Assembly (NCBI GenBank): GCA_017407755.1
Contig: JAFQVY010000010.1
Coordinates: 62,001-126,000, forward strand
Origin: Clostridia bacterium
GTDB lineage: Bacteria > Bacillota > Clostridia > Oscillospirales > Acutalibacteraceae
Reading direction: 5' to 3'
Length of the DNA: 64,000 nucleotides
This document shows positions 20,001 through 29,980 of the stretch, piece after piece; the first letter of the stretch is position 1; every line of letters starts with the position of its first letter. The notes beneath the pieces are model-generated. The model had not been told where the DNA came from. It worked only from the letters and a program-made list of their open reading frames with translations, and did not search any database. The translations under genes were made by a program, and so were the position numbers.

Positions 20001-20588
20001 AGAATAGGGGATATAATAAATCCTGAAGCTAATTCTGATTTCTTTGACGGCGACAGAGTAAGGCTTGTTGCTATAGTTTCGAAATACCGAACCCAGATTA
20101 CAAAGTCAAATCAGATGATGGCGTTTGTAACGGTTGAAGACAGAAGCGGTATAATCGAGCTTGTAGTTTTTCCAAAAGTCCTTGCCGAGTTTGGCTCTCT
20201 GCTTTTTGAGGGCAGTGTCATAACAGTTGACGGTACACTTAATCTTAAAGAAGACGAAGATGCCAAGATTCTTGTTAACCGTGTATCAAAAATCCCTTCA
20301 AAAGAAGAGGTTTGTGTAACTCCTTCTTTGCCTCAAAAAGAAAACACAAACAGAAAGCTCAGCGCAATGTATCTAAAAATGCCTAACTTAGAATGCACTG
20401 AATTCCAGAAGGCAAAAAATCTTCTTGAAATTTTTGAGGGAACAACGCCGGTAATACTCTATTTAACCGACACCAAAAAGCAGCTTATGGCACCAAACAC
20501 ACTTTGGGTTGATGCAAACGAGGTGCTCATTCGCGAGCTTAAAAAGGTGCTGGGGGAGAATTCTGTAAAACTAAAGTTTACAGAATAG
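17091..20588 (+). CDS. dnaE: DNA polymerase III subunit alpha
   Basis: C-family replicative polymerase of the DnaE type, 1165 residues. N-terminal PHP domain (FVHLHLHTEYSLLDG, ITDHGVMYG). Polymerase palm catalytic aspartates D399 and D401 in PDFDIDFC. PGRGSGAGSL nucleotide loop. HhH region, and an OB-fold about residues 980-1060 (VRLVAIVSKYRTQI). Firmicutes also carry PolC, so this is probably the accessory replicase. RBS GAGGTAGAG lies 5' of ATG 17091, 11 bases after xseA. Confidence 0.96.
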   Translation: MSFVHLHLHTEYSLLDGACRISELVSAAKKMGQTALAITDHGVMYGVIDFWRECKKQGIKPIIGCEVYVAPRSRFDKTSELDREYYHMVLLCKNQEGYQNLIKLVSLGFTDGFYVKPRIDRELLEKYHEGLICLSACLAGEIPRRLSSSDYKGAKEAALYYKNLFGKDNFYIEIQDHGIKEQQRIIPDLIRLGSETDTPLVFTNDCHYINKEDAKTHAILLCIQTNHTINDEDKMEFETEEFYLKSEEEMRSLLPDYPSAFDNTAAIAEKCNLEFEFGKRKLPFFDVPNGEDHYQYFRRRCFDGLYKKYGSNPDASIIERLEYELSTIKRMGFVDYYLIVHDFIDYAKSQGIPVGPGRGSGAGSLCAYCIGITGIDPIKYNLLFERFLNPERVSMPDFDIDFCKDRRGEVIDYVVRKYGYDRVAQIIAFGTMAARGAVRDVGRALAIPYNVCDSVAKLIPFELNMTISKALEISKELKTRYNTDPQIKELLDTSMAIEGMPRHATTHAAGVIISDRAVSDYVPLAMNDSQVVTQFTMTTLEELGLLKMDFLGLRNLTVINDAVKLIKEQNPDFDLDNISLSDKSVFSMLSLGNTEGVFQFESQGMRNVLTQLKPDSFEDLIAVISLYRPGPMDSIPTYIENRHNPNKVKYAHPMLEDILDVTYGCIVYQEQVMQIFRKLAGYSLGRADIVRRAMSKKKHDVMEKERKIFIEGLTNEDGSVEVEGCLKRGVSREVAEEIYEQMKSFASYAFNKSHAASYAFISYETAWLKCYYPKQYMAALLSSVLDNQNKLSSYITECLRLGIEVLPPHVNYSSHGFTVVEGNIRYGLMAIKNLGKAFIDEIIRERDKKPFCSLYDFCSRLYSRSLNSRAVESLIKSGALDSLGTNRRQMLSVIKQILDDLDYEKRRNVSGQLSLFGMGKEETQPQLVIPQMEEFPLMELLKMERDMTGFFLSGHPISEYEWYAKRINATRIGDIINPEANSDFFDGDRVRLVAIVSKYRTQITKSNQMMAFVTVEDRSGIIELVVFPKVLAEFGSLLFEGSVITVDGTLNLKEDEDAKILVNRVSKIPSKEEVCVTPSLPQKENTNRKLSAMYLKMPNLECTEFQKAKNLLEIFEGTTPVILYLTDTKKQLMAPNTLWVDANEVLIRELKKVLGENSVKLKFTE

Positions 20589-20598
20589 TAAAAACCCC

Positions 20599-20627
20599 TT
20601 GAATTTAAAAGCTTAATGTATTATAAT
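20599..20627 (+). promoter_or_regulatory. Sigma-A-type promoter for pfkA
   Basis: TTGAAT (20599-20604), 17-base spacer, TATAAT (20622-20627), followed by GGAGGT and the pfkA start. No terminator separates it from dnaE, so some read-through is possible. Confidence 0.8.
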
Positions 20628-20660
20628 AAGTAATGTATTACGCCTATTGGAGGTATTATT

Positions 20661-21635
20661 ATGTCACAGAAACTTAATTCTATCGCAGTTTTAACCAGCG
20701 GCGGCGACGCTCCCGGTATGAACGCTGCAGTAAGAGCAGTTGTTCGTTCTGCTATAAATAAGAACATTCAGGTATACGGTGTTCGCAGAGGCTATAACGG
20801 TCTCTTAACAGGTGAGGTAGTTCAGATGAATCTTCGCTCTGTTTCCGATATTATTCACCGCGGCGGCACAATGCTTTGTACCGCCAGAAGCGAGGAGTAT
20901 AATACACCTGCAGGTGTAAAAAAGGCTGCTGACTATTGCCGTTCATTAGGTGTTAACGGCGTTGTTGTAATCGGCGGTGACGGTTCATTCCGCGGTGCAA
21001 GAGACCTTTCGGGTGCAGGTATTCCCTGTGTAGGTATCCCCGGCACAATCGACAACGACATTGCTTGCAGCGAGTACACAATCGGCTTTGATACCGCTAT
21101 GAACACCGCTCTTGAAATGGTAGATAAAATCCGTGATACCGCTCAGTCTCACGACAGATGCTCGGTTGTTGAGGTTATGGGCAGACGTTGCGGCGATATT
21201 GCTCTTCAGACAGGTATCGCTTGCGGTGCAACTGCTATTCTCGTTCCTGAAAAGCCTGTTGATATCGACAAAATGGTTGTTGAAAAAATCATCAACACCA
21301 AGGCTACAGGCAAACGTCACTTTATTGTAGTTGTTGCTGAGGGCGTAGGTCACACTGAGGAAATTGCTAAGTATATTGAAGAAAAAACAGGCATCGAGTC
21401 CCGTGCAACTATACTTGGTCACGTTCAGCGCGGCGGTTCTCCCACACTCAGAGACCGTGTTGTTGCAAGTGCAATGGGTCATCACGCCGTTGAGCTTCTC
21501 TCTTCAGGTATAGGTGACAGAGTTGTTGCTTTACAGGAAGGCAAAATTGTTGACCTTGATATCACCGAGGCTCTCAATATGAAGCGTGTTTTTGACGAAG
21601 AACTCTACAATATAGCAATGGATGTTTCCATCTGA
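20661..21635 (+). CDS. pfkA: ATP-dependent 6-phosphofructokinase
   Basis: Committed step of glycolysis: fructose 6-phosphate + ATP to fructose 1,6-bisphosphate. 324 residues, the size of bacterial ATP-PFK. Motifs: ATP loop LTSGGDAPGMNA (about 11-22), GGDGSFRGA around 104-112, the catalytic segment PGTIDNDI around D131, EVMGRRCGDIAL, and LGHVQRGGSPT. The Gly-Asp-Gly arrangement in GGDGS favours ATP over pyrophosphate as donor. It has its own promoter and is followed by a hairpin. Confidence 0.97.
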   Translation: MSQKLNSIAVLTSGGDAPGMNAAVRAVVRSAINKNIQVYGVRRGYNGLLTGEVVQMNLRSVSDIIHRGGTMLCTARSEEYNTPAGVKKAADYCRSLGVNGVVVIGGDGSFRGARDLSGAGIPCVGIPGTIDNDIACSEYTIGFDTAMNTALEMVDKIRDTAQSHDRCSVVEVMGRRCGDIALQTGIACGATAILVPEKPVDIDKMVVEKIINTKATGKRHFIVVVAEGVGHTEEIAKYIEEKTGIESRATILGHVQRGGSPTLRDRVVASAMGHHAVELLSSGIGDRVVALQEGKIVDLDITEALNMKRVFDEELYNIAMDVSI

Positions 21636-21640
21636 TTTTT

Positions 21641-21666
21641 ACAGGCACACTCAGTTGTGCCTGTTC
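21641..21666 (+). terminator. Terminator after pfkA
   Basis: 9-bp stem ACAGGCACA/TGTGCCTGT (21641-21649 with 21656-21664) with 6-base loop. The T tract is short, so termination may be partial; I see no clear separate promoter for the next gene. Confidence 0.6.
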
Positions 21667-21695
21667 TTATATTAGGTTAAGTGAGGTTTCGCCTT

Positions 21696-23435
21696 ATGGC
21701 AGGCAAAGATAGTAATAAGCTAAAAAATTTATTTTTCTTCGGTGTTTCTTATGTAAACTACGATTCTACAGACGTAACACTTGATATTATCACAAATATC
21801 CGCAGACGCTTTTTGGTAACCAGAAAGCCTGCCTCAAATAAGCTTTACAGGTCTGCAAATGGTGAAAGCTTGGTTTATAATTATAATTTCAGCTTTAACC
21901 GTCCCTTACAGTGGAAGGTAAGCCGTAATAAAAAGACTGTTGAAGAAATCGAGCATCTTCTTTCTGGCAAGTACTGTATTAATTTGTATGATGAGCAGGG
22001 TAAGGATCTCAAAAAGACCTTTTTCGATTCCAAGCACAGATGGTTCAAAACAAATTATTACAGTCCCGTTTCCAACGAAACTCTTGCTTGTACTTTGGTG
22101 CCCAAAGAGTTTGACGAGGGCACTTCGCTGCTTAAATACATTACAGGCGAGGTTTACCCCGAAAGGCTTTACGCCTGTACAATTCCTTCCTGTGATGCGG
22201 TCTTAAGCAGAGTGTTAGAAAAAATCCCCACTCCTTCTGTAACTGCCCTTACCAATTTAGGTGTAGTTTATTTTATGACAGAGGTTGATAAAGAAAACTA
22301 CGAGCATATTCTCTCTGAGGAGGAGGCTGCTTTCGCAAAAGAAAACGCCCCCGTAAGCTTTGTTTCCGATGAAGATGCGGCAACAGGCTTTAACCTGTCT
22401 GTCAAGGATTTTGATATGAGCAAAAACCTTAACCGCACCTTTGATATATCCTTAGCTCAGGATTTTGATGCAGAGGTATCTGTGCCTGAAGAAATTCCAG
22501 AGCCCGAAGCTGAGCCTGAAACTCATGATGACGGTTCTGTCGATGCCGCAATTACAGATGCTGTTGAGCAAATTAATGCACTGACTTCCCTTGAAATCGA
22601 CGCTGGAGAAATCCTTAACTTTGATATCAGCGCTCTTAATAATGAAGAAAATGAAGATAATCTTTTTGCTGACAGCGAGCCTACAATTGACATTCAGCTC
22701 AGACATATCGAGTCCGTTTTAGACGAAAACGCCTTGCTTAATTCTGAGCATAAGCTTATGGTAGGTGATTCGGTAGTTGATGACGACTACATAAGCTCAA
22801 TTATTGACGGAATCATCGCTTCAGCCTTTGAAACTGACGAAGAAGAAACTGAGGAAACTTTAGATGAAGCAGTAGAGGCCACTGAAACTGAGGAACCTGT
22901 TGCTGATGAAGAAAATGAGCCTGTTTGTCTTTCCGGTGAGGATTTCATAAAAGAAACTCCCGCTGACCTTACAATTGAAAGCAGGGGAGAGTCTTACTTC
23001 TATTACGGTTCAGTTGACGAAAACGGAAAACGCTCAGGCAGAGGCAGAACTCTTATGTCAGACGGAAGCATTGCTTATGAAGGCTTCTATGAAGATGATA
23101 AGAGAAAAGGACAGGGTAGCTTTTATTTTAAAGACGGAACACTTTGCTACTGGGGCAATTGGAGCGAAAATGTCCGCTCTGGCTTTGGTGTAGGTGTAAG
23201 CTCAGAGGATAAAGCGGTTCATATCGGCAACTGGTCTAACAATAAGCCTGTGGGTTTAGGTGCCCGCTTTGACAATGACGGCAACCTTATGTTTATTTCA
23301 ACAAATTGTGATGACAAGAAAAAAGGCTTTACAATTTCCGATTTTTCCGATACTTCCTTTACTATAAGGGTGTGGAGCGAAAAAGACGACGCCTTTGTCC
23401 AGCAGGAAATTTCAATAAACGATATTTTAAAGTAA
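21696..23435 (+). CDS. MORN-repeat protein with acidic central region
   Basis: 579 residues from ATG 21696 (GTGAGG upstream). Three parts are visible. About 1-200 is an unrecognised domain rich in aromatics, no signal peptide. About 205-425 is strongly acidic and low complexity (runs of Glu/Asp with Pro and Thr). About 430-520 has MORN-type repeats (YYGSVDENGKRSGRGR, YEGFYEDDKRKGQGSFYF, YWGNWSENVRSGFGVGV). MORN repeats form beta-hairpin ladders that bind partner proteins or lipids. Function unknown; cytoplasmic location inferred from lack of a signal or TM segments. It lies between pfkA and the convergent sigE. Confidence 0.75.
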   Translation: MAGKDSNKLKNLFFFGVSYVNYDSTDVTLDIITNIRRRFLVTRKPASNKLYRSANGESLVYNYNFSFNRPLQWKVSRNKKTVEEIEHLLSGKYCINLYDEQGKDLKKTFFDSKHRWFKTNYYSPVSNETLACTLVPKEFDEGTSLLKYITGEVYPERLYACTIPSCDAVLSRVLEKIPTPSVTALTNLGVVYFMTEVDKENYEHILSEEEAAFAKENAPVSFVSDEDAATGFNLSVKDFDMSKNLNRTFDISLAQDFDAEVSVPEEIPEPEAEPETHDDGSVDAAITDAVEQINALTSLEIDAGEILNFDISALNNEENEDNLFADSEPTIDIQLRHIESVLDENALLNSEHKLMVGDSVVDDDYISSIIDGIIASAFETDEEETEETLDEAVEATETEEPVADEENEPVCLSGEDFIKETPADLTIESRGESYFYYGSVDENGKRSGRGRTLMSDGSIAYEGFYEDDKRKGQGSFYFKDGTLCYWGNWSENVRSGFGVGVSSEDKAVHIGNWSNNKPVGLGARFDNDGNLMFISTNCDDKKKGFTISDFSDTSFTIRVWSEKDDAFVQQEISINDILK

Positions 23436-23439
23436 ACTA

Positions 23440-23472
23440 AAAGCTCTCCTTTTCTAAGGAGAGCTTTTTTTA
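23440..23472. terminator. Shared terminator between MORN gene and sigE
   Basis: Perfect 12-bp stem AAAGCTCTCCTT/AAGGAGAGCTTT (23440-23451 with 23456-23467) with TTCT loop, followed by TTTT on the plus strand. The two genes converge here; the minus-strand U tract is weaker. Confidence 0.85.
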
Positions 23473-24174
23473 ACAGGCAATGGCTTTTTTCAGGTCTGAT
23501 TTTAACCTTTTGATTATCTTTTTTTCAAGTCTTGAAATGTAGGATTGCGATATTCCCAGCATATCCGCCACTTCCTTTTGTGTGTGTTCCTTGTGCCCGT
23601 CAAGTCCGTACCTCAATTCCATAATTAGACTTTCTCTGTCCGGAAGTCTGTTAACCGCATCAATAAGCATATTGTTTTCAAGCTCTTTTTCTATGTTGTA
23701 GTTAATAGCGTCAGGCTCACTTCCCAGTACATCAGAAAGCAACAACTCATTTCCGTCCCAATCGGTATTAAGCGGTTCGTCAATAGAAACCTCGTTTTTC
23801 AATTGAGTAGATTTTCTCAAAAACATAAGTATTTCATTTTCAATGCATCTGCTTGCATAGGTGGCAAGCTTGATGTTTCTTGTAGGCGAAAAGGTGTTAA
23901 CCGCTTTTATCAGTCCTATTGTGCCTATTGAAATCAAATCCTCTACGTTAGCACCTTTGCTTTCAAATTTCTTCGCAATGTAAACCACAAGCCGCAGATT
24001 ATGTGTAATCAGAGGCTCCCTTGCATTTTCAAGTCCTGCAATAATGTCATCAAAAATCTTTTTTTCTTCCTCCTTGCTCAACGGCGGCGGTAATGTCAGA
24101 CTTCCGTTTATATAATAAACATCATTAGAAGTAAAGCCTTTGAAAAACCTTTGCAAAATAAATTTTAAATTCAT
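23470..24174 (-). CDS. sigE: RNA polymerase sporulation sigma factor sigma-E
   Basis: Mother-cell-specific sigma factor, made as an inactive precursor. 234 residues. The N-terminal amphipathic pro-sequence is followed by [14 protein letters not shown], the conserved processing region. Region 2 holds [20 protein letters not shown], with [14 protein letters not shown] and [13 protein letters not shown]; region 4 has [23 protein letters not shown] begins at residue 19, about seven residues earlier than I recall for B. subtilis SigE, so the pro-sequence looks short. The start overlaps spoIIGA by 4 bases. No sigG follows, unlike many Clostridia and Bacilli. Confidence 0.96.
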   Translation of the reverse strand: MNLKFILQRFFKGFTSNDVYYINGSLTLPPPLSKEEEKKIFDDIIAGLENAREPLITHNLRLVVYIAKKFESKGANVEDLISIGTIGLIKAVNTFSPTRNIKLATYASRCIENEILMFLRKSTQLKNEVSIDEPLNTDWDGNELLLSDVLGSEPDAINYNIEKELENNMLIDAVNRLPDRESLIMELRYGLDGHKEHTQKEVADMLGISQSYISRLEKKIIKRLKSDLKKAIAC

Positions 24175-24974
24175 AAACCCTCCGTAATATTATCCCCCAT
24201 AAGGGACTTTATTTCATTTGTAAGCTTTCCTTCGCTTACTCCGATATAGCAACCGCTTCTGACCTCCTTTCCGTCAATCAGCGTCTTCTCAGGCTTAAAA
24301 GCCTTTAACATTCCTTCACCCGTCAAGGTCTTAAAGGGCACCAATCTTACTTTTTCATCAGAAATATTTTTGCCTTCTATCAGCTCCTTCTCAGCAATAA
24401 TTACAGGTAACCCCGAAAAAGGCTCTTTAAGACTGCAACCGGTGTCTACCATTGAATCAAAAGAATATAAATCGTTTTCAGTTATTACGGTAACCTTGTG
24501 GATTTTCATTTTAGGATGATGTTTTTCTTTTAATCTTTCGTAAACGCTAAGTGATATAAAGGCAATTAAAGTGCATACTATCAGCATAACAGGCGAAATA
24601 TCAAAATAAACCGCATCGTTATATATAATAACCCCCTCAGGCTTAAACATAAGCCAGATAAGTGATATAAATCCCGAAAAACCAATACTTACTCCAATGA
24701 ACGTTAAAAGCCTTACTGTAAAGCTTTTTAAACTTCCTTTGCCAAATGCAATTAAAATAGTTAAAGCAGCCGTAATTACCCTGTAAAAAACAGAAAACAG
24801 CTTTGTATAAAAGGGAAGAAACACCCCTAAAGTGCAAAAAGAAGCAAATAAAGCTCCCAACAATAATCTTATTGCCCTTGAATTTACCCTCAAAAGTTTT
24901 TTTACCGCAAAAAGCAAAATGTAATCAATAAACAAGTTTACACATAAAAGCGTGTCAATATATACCGTTTGCAT
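24171..24974 (-). CDS. spoIIGA: Sigma-E processing peptidase SpoIIGA
   Basis: Membrane-embedded aspartic protease that cleaves pro-sigma-E when triggered by SpoIIR. 267 residues with about five TM segments in residues 1-145 (start [18 protein letters not shown]) and a cytoplasmic protease domain with the catalytic D177-T-G ([12 protein letters not shown]). The ATG at 24974 has AAGGAG 5 bases upstream. It forms the spoIIG operon with sigE and is divergent from the V-ATPase operon. Confidence 0.95.
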   Translation of the reverse strand: MQTVYIDTLLCVNLFIDYILLFAVKKLLRVNSRAIRLLLGALFASFCTLGVFLPFYTKLFSVFYRVITAALTILIAFGKGSLKSFTVRLLTFIGVSIGFSGFISLIWLMFKPEGVIIYNDAVYFDISPVMLIVCTLIAFISLSVYERLKEKHHPKMKIHKVTVITENDLYSFDSMVDTGCSLKEPFSGLPVIIAEKELIEGKNISDEKVRLVPFKTLTGEGMLKAFKPEKTLIDGKEVRSGCYIGVSEGKLTNEIKSLMGDNITEGL

Positions 24975-24994
24975 ACCTGCTCCTTTCTCATACT

Positions 24995-25027
24995 ATTATC
25001 CACAAAAGGCTTCTATAAAAATGTCAA
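24995..25027 (-). promoter_or_regulatory. spoIIG promoter with long spacer
   Basis: On the minus strand: TTGACA (25027-25022), 21-base spacer, GATAAT (25000-24995). A consensus -35 with a spacer several bases too long matches the known design of the B. subtilis spoIIG promoter (22 bp), which needs Spo0A~P to work. A one-mismatch Spo0A box (TGTCGGA, 25107-25101) lies upstream. Confidence 0.6.
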
Positions 25028-25167
25028 ATTCAATTAGTTTTATTTTGAAGCTTAAGCGTGTAATTTTAATAAATAATAAACAATCTGAAAAATCACCAAT
25101 TCCGACACATAATATTAAAAAGTTTTTAGTAAGGTTACAAATCCCTGAAGTGGGCAATTGATTTTCA

Positions 25168-25196
25168 TTGACTATGCAAAAGCGCAGTAGTATAAT
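25168..25196 (+). promoter_or_regulatory. Sigma-A-type promoter for the V-ATPase operon
   Basis: TTGACT (25168-25173), 17-base spacer, TATAAT (25191-25196), 36 bases before the first ATG. The only strong promoter seen for the nine-gene operon. Confidence 0.85.
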
Positions 25197-25231
25197 AAGC
25201 AATAACAAGCATAATATTTGTGAGGTGTATT

Positions 25232-25540
25232 ATGGCTTTAAATTCAATCGATAAAATAAGAGAAGCCGAGCTTTCTGCAAGCGAAGTAATTTCAAATGCA
25301 GAAAAGACGGCAAAAGAAAGCCTGCAACAGGCAGAGCTTAAAGCAAAAGAGCTTATTGCCAACGCCAATGCCGACGCCAAATCTATGGTGCAGCACAAAG
25401 CGGACAAGGCTTATGTCAAAGCGGAAGAAATTATTGTTTCTGCTAAAAACAGTGCCAAGCTCAATGCCGAAAAGCTTAAAAACGAAGCTTTAAAAAAGCA
25501 AGAAAACGTTGATAGCGAGATTCTTAAAATAATAATCTGA
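25232..25540 (+). CDS. V-type ATPase stalk subunit G/H-like
   Basis: 102 residues, almost entirely charged amphipathic helix with Ala/Lys/Glu heptads and no membrane segment, as in the peripheral-stalk subunit (AhaH/NtpF/subunit G) that pairs with subunit E. ATG 25232 has GTGAGGTG upstream. First gene of the operon, placed before subunit I as in other bacterial V-ATPase operons. The assignment rests on position and coiled coil rather than strong motifs. Confidence 0.75.
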   Translation: MALNSIDKIREAELSASEVISNAEKTAKESLQQAELKAKELIANANADAKSMVQHKADKAYVKAEEIIVSAKNSAKLNAEKLKNEALKKQENVDSEILKIII

Positions 25541-25556
25541 TTTGAGGTGCTGCCTT

Positions 25557-28071
<2,515 letters not shown>

Positions 28072-28084
28072 TTGGAGTGTCGTT

Positions 28085-28669
28085 ATGACAGGTTTAGATA
28101 AAATTATCGCTCAGATTAAGCTTGACGGTGAAAATACCGCAGAAGGTATCAAAGCAAAAAGCAACGCTGAGTGTGAAAAGCTTTTAGCCGATGCACAAAA
28201 AGATGCTGAGGCAATACTTAAATTAGGCGAAGAAAAGGCTTCTAAAAAGTATGATGACATCATAGCAAGGGCAAATTCTCAGGCAGAGCTTGAAGAGCGT
28301 AAGATTATGCTTTCTGCCCGTCAGTCTGTGATTTCTACTATGATTTCATCTACCTTAGCTTCTTTAATAGCCTTGCCTGAGGACAAGTACTTTGAGCTTA
28401 TATTAAAAATGATTTCAAAATACAGTGAAAACAGCGAGGGAACCCTTTCCTTTAATTCGGCTGACCTTGCCCGTTTGCCCAAAGATTTTGAGTCTAAGGC
28501 AAATTCTGTTTCAAAAGGTAAGCTTAAGCTTAGCTCTGATGCGGTTTCTATTGACGGCGGCTTTGTTCTTACTTACGGCGGAGTTGATGTTAACTGTAGC
28601 TTTTCATCACTCTTCAGCGATAACAGCGAAAAAATCAGCGATGCAGTAGCAAAGCTTTTGTTTTCATAA
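28085..28669 (+). CDS. ntpE: V-type ATPase subunit E
   Basis: 194-residue peripheral stalk subunit: long N-terminal helix with charged repeats (about 1-95, EGIKAKSNAECEKLLADAQK) and a C-terminal globular part ending SIDGGFVLTYGGVDVNCSFS. The phrase GGFVLTYGGVDVN matches the subunit E C-terminal signature. ATG 28085 chosen with TTGGAGTG upstream. It should heterodimerise with the operon's first product to anchor the A3B3 head to subunit I. Confidence 0.9.
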   Translation: MTGLDKIIAQIKLDGENTAEGIKAKSNAECEKLLADAQKDAEAILKLGEEKASKKYDDIIARANSQAELEERKIMLSARQSVISTMISSTLASLIALPEDKYFELILKMISKYSENSEGTLSFNSADLARLPKDFESKANSVSKGKLKLSSDAVSIDGGFVLTYGGVDVNCSFSSLFSDNSEKISDAVAKLLFS

Positions 28670-28678
28670 GGAGGACTT

Positions 28679-29644
28679 ATGAAAACTCAGGATTTTACTT
28701 ATGCAGTAAGCCGTATCAGAATGAAAGAGACAAAGCTTTTCTCAAGAAAAGAAATTGACCGTCTTATTTCTCAAAAGGACTACCAGTCGGTTTTAAGAAC
28801 TCTTTATGAGTTAGGCTTCGGCGGTGAAACTAACTCAAACGAAGACGTACTGACTGCCGAGCAAAACAAGCTCTGGCAGCTTATGGCTGAGCTTACGGAT
28901 GATATGAGCGTTTTTGATATTTTCCGTATTCAGAACGACTACCATAACCTTAAGGTCAGCGTAAAGTCAATTTACTCTAATACCGAACCTTACTCTATGT
29001 TTGTTTCAGGCGGTACTATAAAGGGCGAAGCTTTGTTTGAAAGCGTTAAAAACAGAGATTACAGCGAACTCCCTGATGCTCTGGGCTTAACCGCTTCTCT
29101 TTCTCTTGATACACTTCTTAAAACAGGCGACGGACAGCTTTGCGACGCTATCATCGACAAAGCTACTTTAGATGCCGTTACTCTCTTTGCTAAAAATATG
29201 CAGCAAGAGGTAATAAGCGAATATGCAGAGCTTTTTGTAGCTTCCTCAAACATTAAAATTGCCGTCAGAGGCTCGCGCCTTAATAAGTCTCTTGACTTTT
29301 TCTCAAAATCACTTTCTGACTGCAACACCCTTAATATTGAAGCCTTAGCACGTTCTGCCGTAAAAGGCTTTGACGAAATCTGCAATTATCTTGCTGACAC
29401 TGAATATAAAGATGCCGTTTCATACATCAAAAAGTCTATGTCCTCCTTTGAAAAATGGTGCGACGACAAGCTTTTGAACAGTATGAAAAAGCAAAAGTCA
29501 GAGCCCTTTACCATAGGCCCTCTGATAGCTTATATTTTGGCAAAACAAAACGAAATCAAGGCTGTAAGGCTTATTCTTATTGCAAAGCTTAACGGTCTTG
29601 ACGACAGTAAAATAAACGAAAGGATAAGGGAAATGTATGTATAG
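28679..29644 (+). CDS. ntpC: V-type ATPase subunit C (central rotor cap)
   Basis: 321-residue helical funnel subunit (AhaC/NtpC, the d subunit of eukaryotes) that connects the rotor axle to the c-ring. Recognised by FTYAVSRIRMKETKLFSRKE at the start, DIFRIQNDYHNLKVSVKS, and the end GPLIAYILAKQNEIKAVRLI. RBS AAGGAGGAC just upstream. Its last codons overlap the next gene by 8 bases, showing tight coupling with subunit F. Confidence 0.93.
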   Translation: MKTQDFTYAVSRIRMKETKLFSRKEIDRLISQKDYQSVLRTLYELGFGGETNSNEDVLTAEQNKLWQLMAELTDDMSVFDIFRIQNDYHNLKVSVKSIYSNTEPYSMFVSGGTIKGEALFESVKNRDYSELPDALGLTASLSLDTLLKTGDGQLCDAIIDKATLDAVTLFAKNMQQEVISEYAELFVASSNIKIAVRGSRLNKSLDFFSKSLSDCNTLNIEALARSAVKGFDEICNYLADTEYKDAVSYIKKSMSSFEKWCDDKLLNSMKKQKSEPFTIGPLIAYILAKQNEIKAVRLILIAKLNGLDDSKINERIREMYV

Positions 29645-29954
29645 AGTTGCTGTTTTAGGCGACAAAGAAAGCATATACGGCTTTGCCGCCCTTGGACTTG
29701 ATGTGTTTTTTGTTTCACAGGGAGAAGACCCTGAACCAATTTTTAAAAAACTTACTCAAAGCGACTACGCGGTTATTTATATAACCGAACAGCTTGCGTC
29801 GGTTCTTGCTGACGAGATTGCAAAATTTTCATATAAGCCTTCGCCTGCAATTATTCAGATACCCGGAGTTTGGGGCAACACAGGTAAAGGTATGGCTGAC
29901 GTTAAAAAGTCAGTGGAAAAAGCAGTCGGCAGCGACATTATTTTTAACGATTAA
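29637..29954 (+). CDS. ntpG: V-type ATPase subunit F
   Basis: 105-residue Rossmann-like rotor subunit (AtpF/NtpG) that binds subunit D and regulates the head. Family marks: YRVAVLGDKESIYGFAALGL at the start and PSPAIIQIPG in the C-terminal half. It starts 8 bases inside ntpC with the ribosome site in the ntpC coding sequence (AAGGATAAGGG). Gene letters differ between nomenclatures (F in archaea, G in Enterococcus). Confidence 0.9.
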   Translation: MYRVAVLGDKESIYGFAALGLDVFFVSQGEDPEPIFKKLTQSDYAVIYITEQLASVLADEIAKFSYKPSPAIIQIPGVWGNTGKGMADVKKSVEKAVGSDIIFND

Positions 29955-29980
29955 CATTATCCACGAAAGGATGATTTCTT

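Noticed and set aside
20985-21485. 166-codon minus-strand open frame opposite pfkA
   Set aside because: Antisense to a highly conserved gene, with no family signature.
23440-25231. Mobile element or prophage insertion at the strand switches
   Set aside because: No integrase, transposase, terminal repeats or tRNA-attached duplications; strand switches coincide with ordinary terminators and promoters.
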